This document shows, one piece after another, positions 22,051-33,116 of a stretch of 64,000 nt of DNA. Within the stretch, counting starts at the first letter, position 1; each line of letters begins with the position of its first letter. Source of the DNA: Bryum argenteum (taxonomy: Eukaryota > Streptophyta > Bryopsida > Bryales > Bryaceae); assembly GCA_037043015.1 (NCBI GenBank), contig CM073321.1, positions 7,274,001 to 7,338,000 of the forward strand. Direction: 5' to 3'. The notes below the pieces were generated by a model. That model ran no database searches. It saw nothing but the letters and a program-made list of their open reading frames with translations, and was not told where the DNA came from. The translations under genes were made by a program, and so were the position numbers.

Positions 22051-23893
22051 TGTTACCCGACTGACGTCATCGGGTAACCTCGGCGGCCAAAGCGGGAGCA
22101 GCAGCGGCAGCGGAGATAGCAGCACTTTTTCGGTGGAGGCACCAGCAGTTAACTGCAGATGCCTCGGCAGTCGATAAGGGCACCGTTCGGTTTCAGGGAT
22201 ATCCGCGGCAGCCGTAGTATAAAAGGTGTTCAGTTTATCTTGGCAGAACGCTTGAATGTACTCCGTTGTTATCAATTGAATACAAAGGCCATGACACTAC
22301 AAGGAGAATAGTATCCTAATTGACGAAATTTTGACAGAAACCTGCCAATTGTTCCGTCAATTAGGAGACCCTGATTCGGTCACTCAATTGACAGAATTCT
22401 ATCATTCATTTGTCAATTTGGACGAAGTTCCACAATGCAAAAAAATTAAAAATTCGGAAATTTTGAGGAAACATTTCTCTGCCCGGGCACGCCGGGCAGC
22501 AGCGTTGGCACAACGAAAAATAGCGCGGGCCCCATCAAGGGGGTAGCGAGGGCCCTACCGCGGGAAATGCGAGCCCTACCGGTGGAGGCTCACAAGTGGT
22601 ATGTTAGGGGATTCGATCCCTTGACCTCACGGGTATAGTCCAAGTGACTAGCCAACTCACCTACTATCCAATTTCATGTCCGAAGCTACGTTTTTTTTTA
22701 TATATATATGCTTTAAGTACAAGTATAGTAGACTTTGAATATTTTTCACGATGTAAAAAAAAAAAAAAATTTCAAAATTTTTTTTGAAATATTCTATGCA
22801 GGTATTTTTTTATATGTATAAAAAATTTCAATTTTTTTTGAAATTATTTTTTTTTTATGCTAGGGCCTTTTTTTACTACCGAGTAGACTTTGAATATTTT
22901 TCACGATGTAAAAAAACTTTTTTTTTTCAAAATTTTTTTTTGCACTATTTCATGCAGGTATTTTTCTATATGAAAACCAACCCAAGTGATTTTGTCCAAA
23001 ACGGAGTCCGGATGAAGAAGTTATAGTTCTTCAAAGTTTCGGCCCTTCATGCAAAATGTCGTATTTTGGCATTTTGCATCAACTTTGAACGTTATGATCT
23101 CACAAATGGAGAAGATCCAACGGTTGAAAATTTCAGCGGTAGCTCAAAAACAAGTAAATTACAAGATCCTACGGTTAAAGTCTACAAAAAGTTTTAGCAA
23201 TTCCATGCTTGTCGTAAATAAAAAAAATTGACAAGAAGTTGACTAGAATTTGACAAGAAGTTGACAAAAACATTAATAATGTCCAAAGTGACAGAGTTGG
23301 GCTGCGAGATGCTGACTTCGTCATTTCGGACATTTTTTTGTCAACTATTTGTCATCTCGGGCCCCATTTCCTTGTAGTGTAAGCCACAGTCTTTCTCTCC
23401 CATCCTTGTGTCTCCTCATCTCTCACCTGCTTACTCCGAACACCGAGGCTTGCTTGGTAGACTTCGGCAGTAACCCTAACTGCTGTCTTAGACGTTCTAC
23501 ACCCACGGTACCTTCATCGCTACAGTATCACCGAGGTTACCAAGGAAGGTCCGGTAGACAGCCGGACCAGGTTACGGGCTTCGGTGACCTCAGCTGTTGC
23601 CACGGTTAAACCTCGGTACCCCCCCCCCTCTTTTCCCTCCAAGATCAGTACTACCCACCGATTCTATTCGTGGGTAAAGTAAAAATAAGAAAGAAGAAGA
23701 CGACTGAAATGCCCCTCCTTCCGCAGCACAACCAATGTTGCCGAAGTCAACGCTCAACCTTTTTGGCTACTCCCTACTGTCCCTGTTAGACCAAGCATAG
23801 CTCGGCCTCCCTCGTTATCCACTGCCATCCCAAACCTGCTACCTCCAGCGGATGAGCTCGTAAAGCACTCCATCCTCGTTACCCAGGCTAACA
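22051..23893 (+). repeat. 3' LTR of element A, interrupted by a CACTA element
   Basis: The two parts, 22051-22294 and 23380-23893, together match the 5' LTR. The interruption falls at the sequence reading CCATGAGCCACAG in the intact 5' LTR. The start of the downstream flank CCCACCAACAC gives the CCCAC target duplication of element A. Confidence 0.9.
22295..23379. mobile_element. Non-autonomous CACTA (EnSpm) element, 1085 bp
   Basis: Ends CACTACAAGGA...TTCCTTGTAGTG form the family's terminal inverted repeats. The flanks are TGA (22292-22294) and TAA (23380-23382), a 3-bp target duplication with one change, as expected for CACTA. Subterminal repeats of TTGACAGAA/AATTGAC type lie at the left end and GAAGTTGAC type at the right. 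There is no transposase. A decayed short ORF at 22331-22546 is not convincing. Homopolymer-rich centre. Confidence 0.85.
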
Positions 23894-25205
23894 CCCACCA
23901 ACACATGGGCATGCCAACCCGGAACTCCCACCAACACATGGGCATGCCACTTGGTGGCACGGGGCGGCCTTCCTCAAATGTCGAAGCTCCCAAGGGTGCT
24001 ACTAATCACCCCCGAAGCTAACTGCCCTTATCCATTGTCCAACTTCCCACTAGTCCCCTTCCACTCTTGTCTCTCACATCATTTGGGACATTGCCGAAAA
24101 TCTTACCGGAATCCGGCACTAGTTTTCCCGGGGACTAGTTTGGAGCGAGACTCTTTCCAACCCAATGTTGCGGGATGCTCAAGAGCGTCCCACAATGCCC
24201 AAGGTGTAGGAGTGAGGCTTCATTTCCATGCATCACCCTTTTCAGCCATTCCCGGTTACTCCCAGGAACCGGCACTACTTATCACGGGGACTAACGTGGA
24301 GAGGGACACTTCCCAACCCCATGTTTAGAGAGGCTCCAAAGCACTCTCCATTTTCTACAAGGTGCAGGAGTGAGGCCCCATCCCAAGCCTCACCCCTTGG
24401 AGCCACCCCGGCTCCTCAAGGCACCATGTGCAAGTGAGGAGGGAGACCACCCCTCATCATAGTACTCTCTGGAGTCTTCGGTAGGCCCCCCCCCCTCTTG
24501 TGTTGAGGGGCCTTCCGTGACACTCTTCTGTTTTGGAAGACCACCCGTTTTTGCCTTAGTCTCAAAAACGGGCCGTATCTTCTTCTCGGGCTAACTTGTA
24601 GCTCAGTTATCCAAATGGGCCGTGTGAGCCAATTCTCAACATCTACTCTTTGAGTAGATGTCGATAGACTCCTCACTTGTCCCCAACAGAGCTTCTATGT
24701 GGAAGCTATGCTCCTTTGAACATTCGGGAGTCCCGGGAGGCAGCAGTCCCGGAGTCCCGAAGTCCCGATGCTTTGGAGAGCCATATCTCCCAAAGCATTG
24801 CTTTGCTCCTCACGAGCCTTAGCATTTTGGAAAGCTCTTGTCCAGAGCTTTCCAAAGACATGCAACATGCCGCCATCCATGAGGGACGACATTTTGAGTC
24901 CCGAAAGGCAACACTCCCGAGTCTCGGAGTGTCCCGGAACGCGCTCCAACTTTGGAGAGCCATATCTCATGACCCACAACTCCAAATCGCGCGTTATTTA
25001 GACCTATGGGTGCGTGCTTAAACAAGGTTTCCAACCATGTAAAGCACACTACTAAGTTTGTCCCGAGCACAACGCCATTGCGTGCTGTTTGCTCGGGACT
25101 CCCCTTAGTCACTTCACCTTGTCTCTTGCCAAGCTCGGGTCGTCACTCCCGGGGTCCTTTTGGCTCACCACGGTGTTCGGGCATCCTTTTGAAAGGGATG
25201 TGACA

Positions 25206-25829
25206 CTCACCCCCACCAAACAGCGTCGATGCCCTCATCGACAATCTCTTGTCGGCAAAACCAAGTGTCGGATGCCATGTTTTCACTTTATCTTCCCTTA
25301 CACGTTTATTGGTGTAAAACCCGTGTTCAGGTGACTCGTGTATCGTTCCAGGGATTCTGTGAAGTGATCAAGACAAGTAGTGCTAAAACAACCAAACCCA
25401 CAAACGTTTTCTAGTCCCAACTTATGTTTTAGCCTTGCAGGGCAAGGGTATCCCTTTGGAAGAGGGGATGCACAAAGACTCTTTCCCTTATGTTTACCGT
25501 GGCGGAAACTTCCACACTTAGACTCTACACACACACACACTAAGGCACACATTACGTCCTCACAACTAATCCGTCCTATCCGTCCGAACTAGCAGGTCAC
25601 GCAGGCCGTCCTGGTTACCCTATCACACTTACTACAATGACAGACTCCAAGAGCTCCGAATCCGGCTAGAAGACGTCTACACGTATTCGGGTCACATACT
25701 ACGCTTGATCCGTCCTCTGAGACTACAGAGGAACCCTAGTCTGTGGCAGCTGGAGGTCGGATTGGAATCCGACCTCACAAACTCTACTCCCAGACCCTCC
25801 CAGAACGTAAGTGTTTACCACAGCAGTTT
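25206..25829. other. Spacer between inverted LTR copies B1 and B2
   Basis: Bases 25206-25265 are the PPT-side stub of the - strand chromovirus (same as the reverse complement of 30465-30526). The remainder is unassigned sequence with a short (AC)n tract near 25532 and several CCGTCC words. The junction 25237-25266 is nearly repeated at 33125-33158, marking a rearrangement or insertion boundary. Confidence 0.5.
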
Positions 25830-27150
25830 TGTCACATCCCTTCAAAAGGATGCCCGAACACCGTGGTGAGCCAAAAGGACCCCGGGAGTGACGACCCGAG
25901 CTTGGCAAGAGACAAGGTGAAGTGACTAAGGGGAGTCCCGAGCAAACAGCACGCAATGGCGTTGTGCTCGGGACAAACTTAGTAGTGTGCTTTACATGGT
26001 TGGAAACCTTGTTTAAGCACGCACCCATAGGTCTAAATAACGCGCGATTTGGAGTTGTGGGTCATGAGATATGGCTCTCCAAAGTTGGAGCGCGTTCCGG
26101 GACACTCCGAGACTCGGGAGTGTTGCCTTTCGGGACTCAAAATGTCGTCCCTCATGGATGGCGGCATGTTGCATGTCTTTGGAAAGCTCTGGACAAGAGC
26201 TTTCCAAAATGCTAAGGCTCGTGAGGAGCAAAGCAATGCTTTGGGAGATATGGCTCTCCAAAGCATCGGGACTTCGGGACTCCGGGACTGCTGCCTCCCG
26301 GGACTCCCGAATGTTCAAAGGAGCATAGCTTCCACATAGAAGCTCTGTTGGGGACAAGTGAGGAGTCTATCGACATCTACTCAAAGAGTAGATGTTGAGA
26401 ATTGGCTCACACGGCCCATTTGGATAACTGAGCTACAAGTTAGCCCGAGAAGAAGATACGGCCCGTTTTTGAGGCAAGGCAAAAACGGGTGGTCTTCCAA
26501 AACAAAAGTGTGTCACGAAAGGCCCCTCAACACAAGAGGGGGGGGCCTACCGAAGACTCCAGAGAGTACTATGAGGAGGGATGGTCTCCCTCTTCACTTC
26601 CACATGGTGCCGAGGAGAGCCGGGGTGGCTCTAAGGGGTGAGGCTTGGGATGGAGCCTCACTCCCGCACCTTGGGCACTATGGGATGCTTGTGGTGTGCA
26701 TCCCGAAACATTGGGTTGGAAAAGTGTCCCGCTCCAAACTAGTCCCCGTGAAAAGTAGTGCCGGTTTCCGGTAATGTCCCGAATGGAGAGTGTAGACATG
26801 AATGGAAGGGGACTAGTGGGGAGTTGGACAATATGCAAGGGCGGTTAGCTCCGGGGGTGAGTAGTGCCACCCTTGGGAGATTGGACATGTGTGGAAGGCC
26901 GCCCCGTGCCACCAAGTGGCATGCCCATGTGTTTTGTGGGAGTTCCGGTTTACGGGTTCCAGGTAATGAGTTGGGGGAGTCAAGGTGGGTTGGACACCTT
27001 GACTAGAAATGGTGCTAACATTGTGTGTGCTTGGCATGTGCAGTGTTAGCTAAGTTGTGGCCGGTTGCTACCAACAAAGTAAGCCGTGATTCCGCTACCA
27101 AGTAAGGCTTACTCGAAGAAAAAGAGTTGGGAGTAATTAGGGCCGCGACA
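25830..27150 (+). repeat. 5' LTR (copy B2) of chromovirus element B
   Basis: 1321 bp, TGTCACATCCC...GCCGCGACA. It carries the family hairpin GACATCTACTC...GAGTAGATG near 26371-26396. It lacks about 170 bp present in copies B3 and B4 near the GTGAGGC repeats. It is an inverted repeat with B1 across a 624 bp spacer. Confidence 0.9.
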
Positions 27151-27168
27151 CTTGGTATCAGGGCAGGC
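27151..27168 (+). other. Primer-binding site, initiator tRNA-Met type
   Basis: CTTGGTATCAGGGCAGGC follows the 5' LTR directly. TGGTATCAGAGC is the common plant priming site complementary to initiator tRNA-Met; one base differs here. Confidence 0.85.
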
Positions 27169-27196
27169 TACGTTACGGGATCCAATCAAGAGTAGG

Positions 27197-28057
27197 ATGG
27201 CACGAGGGGCCGGAAGCTCGCGACGTGGCCTGAACACACGTAGTCAAGCCCTTGAGGCCGGGGATGCTCCTAATGAGGAGTTTTCTCAAGATGTCTCGGA
27301 AGAGCGGGAGGAAATTTCAAGAGGAGCAAGGGGACCCAAGGGAAGTTGCTAGTGGTGAGGACACTCACCATGATGAGGAAGAAGTTCCCTCAAGTCCCGT
27401 TCCCGGGATACGAGGCTACAAGCGGAAGGCACGAGATGAAATGTTTAATGAGCTTGTCAAATCTCTTCAAGTCATGCAAAAAGAGATCAAGGAGCTCAAG
27501 AGAAGGGCATCATGCCCTTCTTCCCGCAAGTTGTGCAAGACCAACTTGCCCTCTTCCTTCACGGGATTGGGCAAGGCAAACAAGGTCAAGGACTTCATTG
27601 TGGAACTTGAGCTCTACTTTGAGGCCCAAAGAGCTCGTGAAGAGGACAAGATCACCATTGCCGTGACCTTCTTGAAAGAGCATGCTCTTTTGTGGTGGAC
27701 TCGTTTCCGGGATGAAAATGCGAGAGTAGTGAGCAACTTAACTTGGACCGGTTTCAAGGAGATCCTAAGTGAGCGCTTCACCCCGGAGTACCAAGAGATT
27801 CGGGATGGCATGGCCCTTGTGCGATTGAAGCAAACGGGCACCCTTCATGCCTATGTGAGGGATTTCAATGCACATTTAAATGTGCTCCCGAAGTAAGATG
27901 AATTGGCCAAAAAGGTCATTTTCTTCAATGGAATCCAAGGTTGGGCGGAGCGGGCATTATTTAGGATGCTAAAGTTGCCAGAAACTTCTGCCGAGTTGCT
28001 CAAGTTGGCAGAAAGAATTGGTGATGATGAAGGTTTGCATTTGAGAGAAAGAAATTA
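27197..28057 (+). pseudogene. gag: gag of chromovirus element B
   Basis: Begins MARGAGSSRRGL at 27197 and shifts frame near 27300. It then continues with VKSLQVMQKEIKELKRR (coiled coil) and the conserved Gag block NKVKDFIVELELYFEAQR, FLKEHALLWWTRF, FKEILSERFTPEY, VRDFNAHLNVLPK. A stop follows at 27894. The same frame resumes (DELAKKVIFFNGIQGWAERAL) to about 28057. The CCHC knuckle is lost in the deletion. Confidence 0.75.
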
Positions 28058-28079
28058 GATGGCACTCAAATCAATTGGC

Positions 28080-28285
28080 CAAAGCATGAAAAGGAGATGT
28101 TTGCCGTGGTGTATTGTTTGAAAACATGGCAACATTACCTTGGTCTCCACAAGACCAAGGTATTCACCAGTAATGTTTCATTGAAGTACTTTGAAACATA
28201 AGCCAAAGTTACACCGAAGCAATTGGGTGACATGTTACCTTAGTGCTCATAAATGTGGAGTTGATTCACAAGCCGGGCCGAATGA
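28080..28285 (+). pseudogene. RNase H tail of chromovirus element B
   Basis: KHEKEMFAVVYCLKTWQHYLGL, then TKVFTSNVSLKYF is the C-terminal half of a Ty3/gypsy RNase H, directly after the deletion junction. Stops follow near 28200. Confidence 0.7.
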
Positions 28286-28991
28286 ATGGGCGCCGGATGC
28301 ACTTGGTTGGAAGGTGAACATAAGTCAACTACCACGCAAGTCTTGAGAGTGATGTATGCGGGAGAAGGTGATTTGACAAAACGGATAAGGGAGGCCTATA
28401 TGAAAGACCCCGAGGCTCAAAAGTTCTTAAGTGAACTTAGGTGTGGCAAGAAGCCCAAAGGTATCCGGCTTCATCAATCTAGAACCAACTTAAAGCAAAA
28501 TAGGGTATGTGTTCCAAAGGGCATGTGGAGGTTGAGTGTGCTCAAGGAGGAGCATGACAACCGCTTGGCCGGGCATAGGGGGGAGAAGTCCACCATATGT
28601 TTGGTTTCAAAGAGGGTCTATTGGCCCGAAATCACGGAAGACATTGCCCATTATGTGAAGACTTGTATCACTTGAATGTGAAGCCAATCGGGCGCCACAT
28701 CAAAAGCACGTGGGTTTGTTACGGCCTTTGCCTATCCCGGATGGTCCATGGGAGTGTGTCTCCATGGATTTTATTACAAGCCTTCCGGAGTCACGAGGAA
28801 GTGACGCCATCTTTGTGGTGGTGGATAGGTTTTGTAAGTTGGCAAGGATGGAGCCAACAAAAGGGATGGCGACCGCCTTTGACAAGGTGGTGCTCCTTTT
28901 CAGCGTTTGGTGGCGGCATCATGGGTTGCCGAAGACCAAAGTGATTGGAGTGATTACTTGGGTTTGGCGGTTGGTAGCCATAATGCATTGA
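28286..28991 (+). pseudogene. Integrase of chromovirus element B
   Basis: The zinc-binding domain is intact in form: EEHDNRLAGHRGEKSTICLV, then YWPEITEDIAHYVKTC, ending at a stop near 28675. In another frame the core begins WECVSMDFITSLPESRGSDAIFVVVDRFCK (first Asp) and runs to 28991. The rest of the core, with the second Asp and the Glu, is deleted. Confidence 0.75.
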
Positions 28992-29249
28992 GGCATGGTG
29001 CTATGAGTCAATCGCCGCCCAAGGTGGCTTATGTGTGAAGCCACTTATGCCTAACAACCTAGCTTTTGAATGGATTGCAATTAGAAGATGGAACAAAGCC
29101 AAGGTGCAAAAGACTTGGTAGCCATGAGATAGCAACTTATTGAAAAGGACCAAGAAAAACCTCGACAAGGCCCGAAGAGGTATGTGAAACAAGTTAACAA
29201 AGGGCGGCGCCATGAGGAGTATGAGGAAGGCTAAAAGGTGTGGTAGAAT

Positions 29250-29693
29250 GTGAAGAACTTCACCTTACCGGATGGCTTGACTCCCATATCCATGGCAAAG
29301 TATGTAAGTCCATTTGTCATTGCAAAACGGTTGTTTGAGGATGTGTATAAGTTGGACTTACCACCGGAGACCATGATTCATCCCACCTTCCATGTGTCAT
29401 TACTCAAGCCATATCACAAAGATAAGGTGAGGCCGGAACGCAAGCAAGTGTTGCGGCCTCCACCCGAACTACTTGGTGATCACTTGGAGTTTGGAGTAAA
29501 TTGCATTATGAACTGCCGGATCACCAAGAAAAAGGGCAAAGAATACTTGGTGAAGAGGCGGGGTACCATGAGAAGGAAACAACATGGGTTGAGGCCAAGT
29601 CCATGGCCAATGCAAAGTAGATGGTGGAAAGGTATGAAAGCCAACGGAGATCCAAGACACCGAGAAAGCATTGATGAGGACATCAACCTTTGA
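29250..29693 (+). pseudogene. Integrase C-terminus and chromodomain-like end, element B
   Basis: SPFVIAKRLFEDVYKLDLPPE and HPTFHVSLLKPYHKDK are the usual last integrase motifs. CIMNCRITKKKGKEYLVKRRG is the chromodomain-type segment that gives chromoviruses their name (targets silent chromatin). The aromatic cage looks incomplete. The reading frame ends DEDINL. Confidence 0.7.
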
Positions 29694-30526
29694 AGTGGGG
29701 TGAATCACCACACTTGTGTACACTTGGCCTAAGTTTTGTCTAGCACTTGGTGCAAATGACACATGTTGTAATACTTGGTTGACAATAAAGATGCTGGCAA
29801 GTTCCTTGATTGCATGTTGGAAGTGAGATGAGTCCTAATCTCATTTTGGATTGCTAGGTTGGTTTGAAGAGGTTGAAGGATACGCGAAGCCAATACTTGG
29901 AATGCTGCAAAACAGGGACCTTGGCTTGGGAGTTGTGAGTGGGTGAACCCCCACGACTCTTAAGCTTAGGACTTGCTCGGGCGGGAGCAAGGTAGTGGCA
30001 CGGGCTCATAAAAGTGCCCTTTGCGGGTTGACCATCGTCAACGCATGGCTTGATCACCCAAGTCTCGGTACAGTGAAGCAAAGGCTAGGTCGGGCGGGAC
30101 TTAGCATTACCCCTAGGCGAGCAAAGTTCACCAATTGAGAGCCTAAGTGTTTGAAAAGAGGGCTTGGTGTTGCGACTAAGAAAGTGTTGGTTAGCCTTGA
30201 ATTCAATTCTAAGTCATGTGAGTATGATGGGCTAGTTGAGCCTAACTTGGGGCCATTGGGGGCCTTCCAAGTGAGTCCCAAAGTGGATAGGTCTAGTTTA
30301 TGTGGGTCATTCCAAGGAAAGTTCTTGGGTGGAAAGGACCTTAGACCTATCGGGTGCCACCTTTGAGACTTAGCCACTTTCCAAGTAAAAGGATGCTTGG
30401 AGCATTGCGGGGCTAGCTACCCTCGAACGCAATGCAAGTGCCAAGGAGGCGGCTACCTCAAGAACTTGGTACTGCCGACAAGAGAGATTGTCAATGAGGG
30501 CATCGACGCTGTTTGGTGGGGGTGAG
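29694..30526 (+). other. 3' noncoding region and PPT of element B
   Basis: No gene. It ends in GGTGGGGGTGAG, the polypurine tract before the 3' LTR. The reverse complement of the whole stretch recurs at 33130-33940. Confidence 0.7.
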
Positions 30527-32015
30527 TGTCACATCCCTTTCCAAAGGATGCCCGAACACCGTGGTGAGCCGAGAGGACCCCGGGAGTGACGTCCCGGGCT
30601 AGGCAAGAGACAAGGTGAAGTGACCAAGGGGAGTTCCGAGCAAACAGCACGCAATGGCGTCGTGCTTGAGACGAATTGGGTGGTGTGCCTTACATGGTTG
30701 GAAACCTTGTTCAAGCACGCACCCACGGGTCCAAAGAACGCGCGATTTGGAGATGTGAGTCATTAGATCTGACTCTCCAAAGTTGGAGCGCGTTCCGGGA
30801 CACTCCGGGACTCGGGAGTATTGCCTTTCGGGACTCAAAATGTCGTCCTTCTTGGATGGCGGCATGTTGCATGTCTTTGGAAAGCTCTGGACAAGAGCTT
30901 TCCAAAATGCTAAGCCTCGTGAGGAGCAAAGCAATGCTTTGGGAGATATGGCTCTCCAAAGCATCGGGACTTCGGGACTCCGGGACTGCTGCCTCCCGGG
31001 ACTCCCGAATGTTGAGAGGAGCATAGCTCCCTCATAGAAGCTTCGATTGGGACAAGTGAGGAGTCTATCGACATCTACTCAAAGAGTAGATGTCGAAAAT
31101 TGGCTCGCACGTCACATTTGGATAACTGAGCTACAAGTTAGCCCGAGAAGAAGATACGGCCCGTTTTTGAGGCTAAGGCAAAAACGGGTGGTCTTCCAAA
31201 ACAAAAGTGTGTCACGGATGGCCCCTCAACACAAGAGGGGGGGGCCTACCGAAGACTCCAGAGAGTACTATGAGGAGGGGTGGTCTCCCGCCTCACTTGC
31301 ACATGGTGCCTTGAGGAGCCGGGTTGGCTCCAAGGGGTGAGGCTTGGGATGGGGCCTCACTCCCGCACCTTGTGGAAAGTAGAGAGTGCTTTGGAGCCTC
31401 TCTAAACATGGGGTTGGGAAGTGTCCCTCTTCAAGTTAGTCCCCGTGATAAGTAGTGCCGGTTCCCGGGAGTGACCGGGAATGGCTCAAGAAGGTGAGGC
31501 ATGGAAAGGAAGCCTCACTTCTACATCTTGGGCATTGTGGGATGCTCTTGAGCATCCCGCAACATTGGGTTGGAAAGAGTCCCGCTCCAAACTAGTCCCC
31601 GGGAAAACTAGTGCCACATTCCGGGAGGATTTCCGGCAAAGTCCCGAATGGGGTGAGAAACAAGAGTGGAAGGGGACTAGTGGGGAGTTGGACAATATGC
31701 AAGGGCGGTTAGCTCCGGGGGTGATTAGTAGCACCCTTGGGAGCTTGGACATGTGTGGAAGGCCGCCCCGTGCCACCAAGTGGCATGCCCATGTGTTTTG
31801 TGGGAGTTCCGGTTTACGGGTTCCGGGTAATGAGTTGGGGGAGTCAAGGTGGGTTGGACACCTTGACTAGAAATGGTGCTAACATTGTGTGTGGGGCACA
31901 TGCAAGTGTTAGCAAAGTCGTGGCCGGTTGCTACCAACTAAGTGAGCCGGGATTCCGCTACCAAGTAAGGCTCACTAAGCAAAAAAAGTGTGTTGGAGTA
32001 ATTAGGGTTGCGACA
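30527..32015 (+). repeat. 3' LTR (copy B3) of chromovirus element B
   Basis: 1489 bp, TGTCACATCCC...GTTGCGACA. It ends directly against ORFX copy 3 at 32016. Confidence 0.9.
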
Positions 32016-32373
32016 TGTGCGGACTCCCGTGGAACGCCTTCTTCGCCCATTTGTGTTTCCGGCCGCACAACCCTACTCCACTGTTTACGGTCAAGCCGTA
32101 AACAGCTCTCTAATGGTCGACCGTCCAAGAAGCCGGCTTCCCTCTGACCGTCCCCTCGAACTGCTTTGGCGTGCCGACCTTGATCTCGCGCACCATCTCC
32201 GCGTTGCGCAAACCCTACGGCGTGTCCAGGAGGCCGGCTAGTTCCATCTTCTCGAGATCCTCCGTCAAGGACTTCTTCTCGTCCTCCTTGATCGGAATGC
32301 ACGGTGACACTAACTTGATGGAGATCTTCAGCTCCTCCTGCTCCTGAGCGGAAGCGGACGCCGTTCCTGCCAT
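32016..32373 (-). pseudogene. ORFX copy 3, N-terminal half
   Basis: The ATG at 32373 opens MAGTASASAQEQEELKIS. KMELAGLLDTP follows and then TAG exactly where copies 1 and 2 have Trp (VPW). Continuing through the stop, GLRNAEMVREIKVGTPKQF, then RAVYGLTVNSGVGL and HGSPH align with copy 1 up to its FRRSPD block, where LTR B3 begins. The other half is not found across the chromovirus at 25829, so the locus is rearranged and is not a simple insertion. Confidence 0.55.
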
Positions 32374-32911
32374 GGGAAAGAAGTGCGAGAGAAAATACAA
32401 AGTGGCCGGGCTGAGATCGGCCAGTGGGCCGGATCGGAGCTAAGGGACGGAAAGGAGAAGACGGAAGGCAGGGCGCAAGAAGACAAAAGGCGCAGAAAGC
32501 GAGGAGGCAGGTGACCACAAGGGCGGACGGGTGGCCTTTTATCGAGGGAGCCGGAGTTAAGTCCGATCATCATGACTTGGTCCGCCGCCATCATTGTCCT
32601 CTCCGTACGGAGTTGCCTTCTAGATTTCTCGCCATTATTAAATTCTTCGCCACTCCGTCCTTCACCTGCCGTCATAACTCCTATTCCGGCCTCTGACAGC
32701 ACGTCCTAGCCGTACGGTGACAGAGTACGGATTGGCAAATCCGTCCTTAATAACACAAACTAGATTTTAACTAATTCACTTATTTGTAAAAACGTAATTG
32801 CCTTATAATATACGGCTTGGCACATACATAGGTCGGATTCTAGACTCTATACTTATACTTAATGCGCAGTAGAACTTAGTGGCCAAAAATCGAAAAAAAC
32901 GGGGTCCGACA
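32374..32911 (-). repeat. 3' LTR of another gypsy element (D), partial assignment
   Basis: On the - strand TGTCGGACCCCG begins at 32911, directly after the polypurine stretch AAAAGGGGGTAA (32912-32923). A TATA-like CGATAAAAGG lies near 32540. The 3' end of the LTR is not certain; it may stop near the ORFX copy 3 start. Confidence 0.55.
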
Positions 32912-32949
32912 TTACCCCCTTTTCAATTGTAAAGCGTCCTCGCGAACAC

Positions 32950-33115
32950 TTAGCCGTATTCCGAACTCTCGTCCGAAAAATCTTGTGGGTTGTATTTCTT
33001 GACCCGAGATCCGTTCACCCTCGTGTCTAGACTGTTTCCTCTCACGTCAGACAACTGTAAGGAACCATTTGGGTAGACGTCCTGCACTTGATACGGTCCC
33101 ATCCATCTCGTGTTG
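32950..33115 (-). pseudogene. Integrase C-terminus of element D
   Basis: TRWMGPYQVQDVYPNGSLQLS and TRVNGSRVKKY form the GPY module that ends Tat/Athila-type integrases. The stop is at 32950, 27 bp from the polypurine tract. Its upstream part is missing: at about 33115 it abuts the inverted chromovirus. Confidence 0.65.
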
Positions 33116-33116
33116 G

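Larger units (their letters stand above)
11867..23893 (+). mobile_element. Full-length Ty3/gypsy retrotransposon (element A), 12.0 kb
   Basis: It has matching LTRs (11867-12669 and 22051-23893), 5'-TGTTA...TAACA-3' ends and a 5-bp target duplication CCCAC (11862-11866 and 23894-23898). It also has a primer-binding site, a polypurine tract and the order gag, protease, RT, RNase H, integrase. The integrase lies downstream of RT as in Ty3/gypsy. Extra + strand ORFs follow pol. It is inserted in chromovirus LTR B1 and carries two younger insertions: a solo LTR B (18133-19683) and a CACTA element (22295-23379). Without these it would be about 9.4 kb. Confidence 0.9.
11611..25205 (-). mobile_element. 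Chromovirus LTR (copy B1), - strand, split by a gypsy element
   Basis: LTR B runs TGTCACATCCC...CGCGACA. Here its 3' end is at 11611 (TGTCGCGACC on the + strand) and its 5' end at 25205. The two parts, 11611-11866 and 23894-25205, are separated by the 12 kb gypsy element and share a CCCAC target duplication. Next to 25205 the - strand reads GGTGGGGGTGAG, the same polypurine tract as at 30515-30526, so this is the 3' LTR of a - strand element. Its flank is ORFX copy 1 on the left and a truncated internal stub on the right. No 5-bp duplication of its own is visible. Confidence 0.8.
25830..32015 (+). mobile_element. Chromovirus (Ty3/gypsy) element B, internally deleted
   Basis: Two LTRs (25830-27150; 30527-32015) flank gag, RNase H, integrase and a chromodomain-like end. 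Protease and most of RT are missing: the gag end (about 28057) joins RNase H at about 28080. The flanks AGTTT and TGTGC do not match, so the original target duplication has been lost or the two LTRs come from different insertions. The LTRs also differ by an indel of about 170 bp, more than expected for a simple insertion. Confidence 0.85.

Noticed and set aside
22331-22546. Gene inside the CACTA element
   Set aside because: Short ORF made of subterminal repeat words; no transposase motif.
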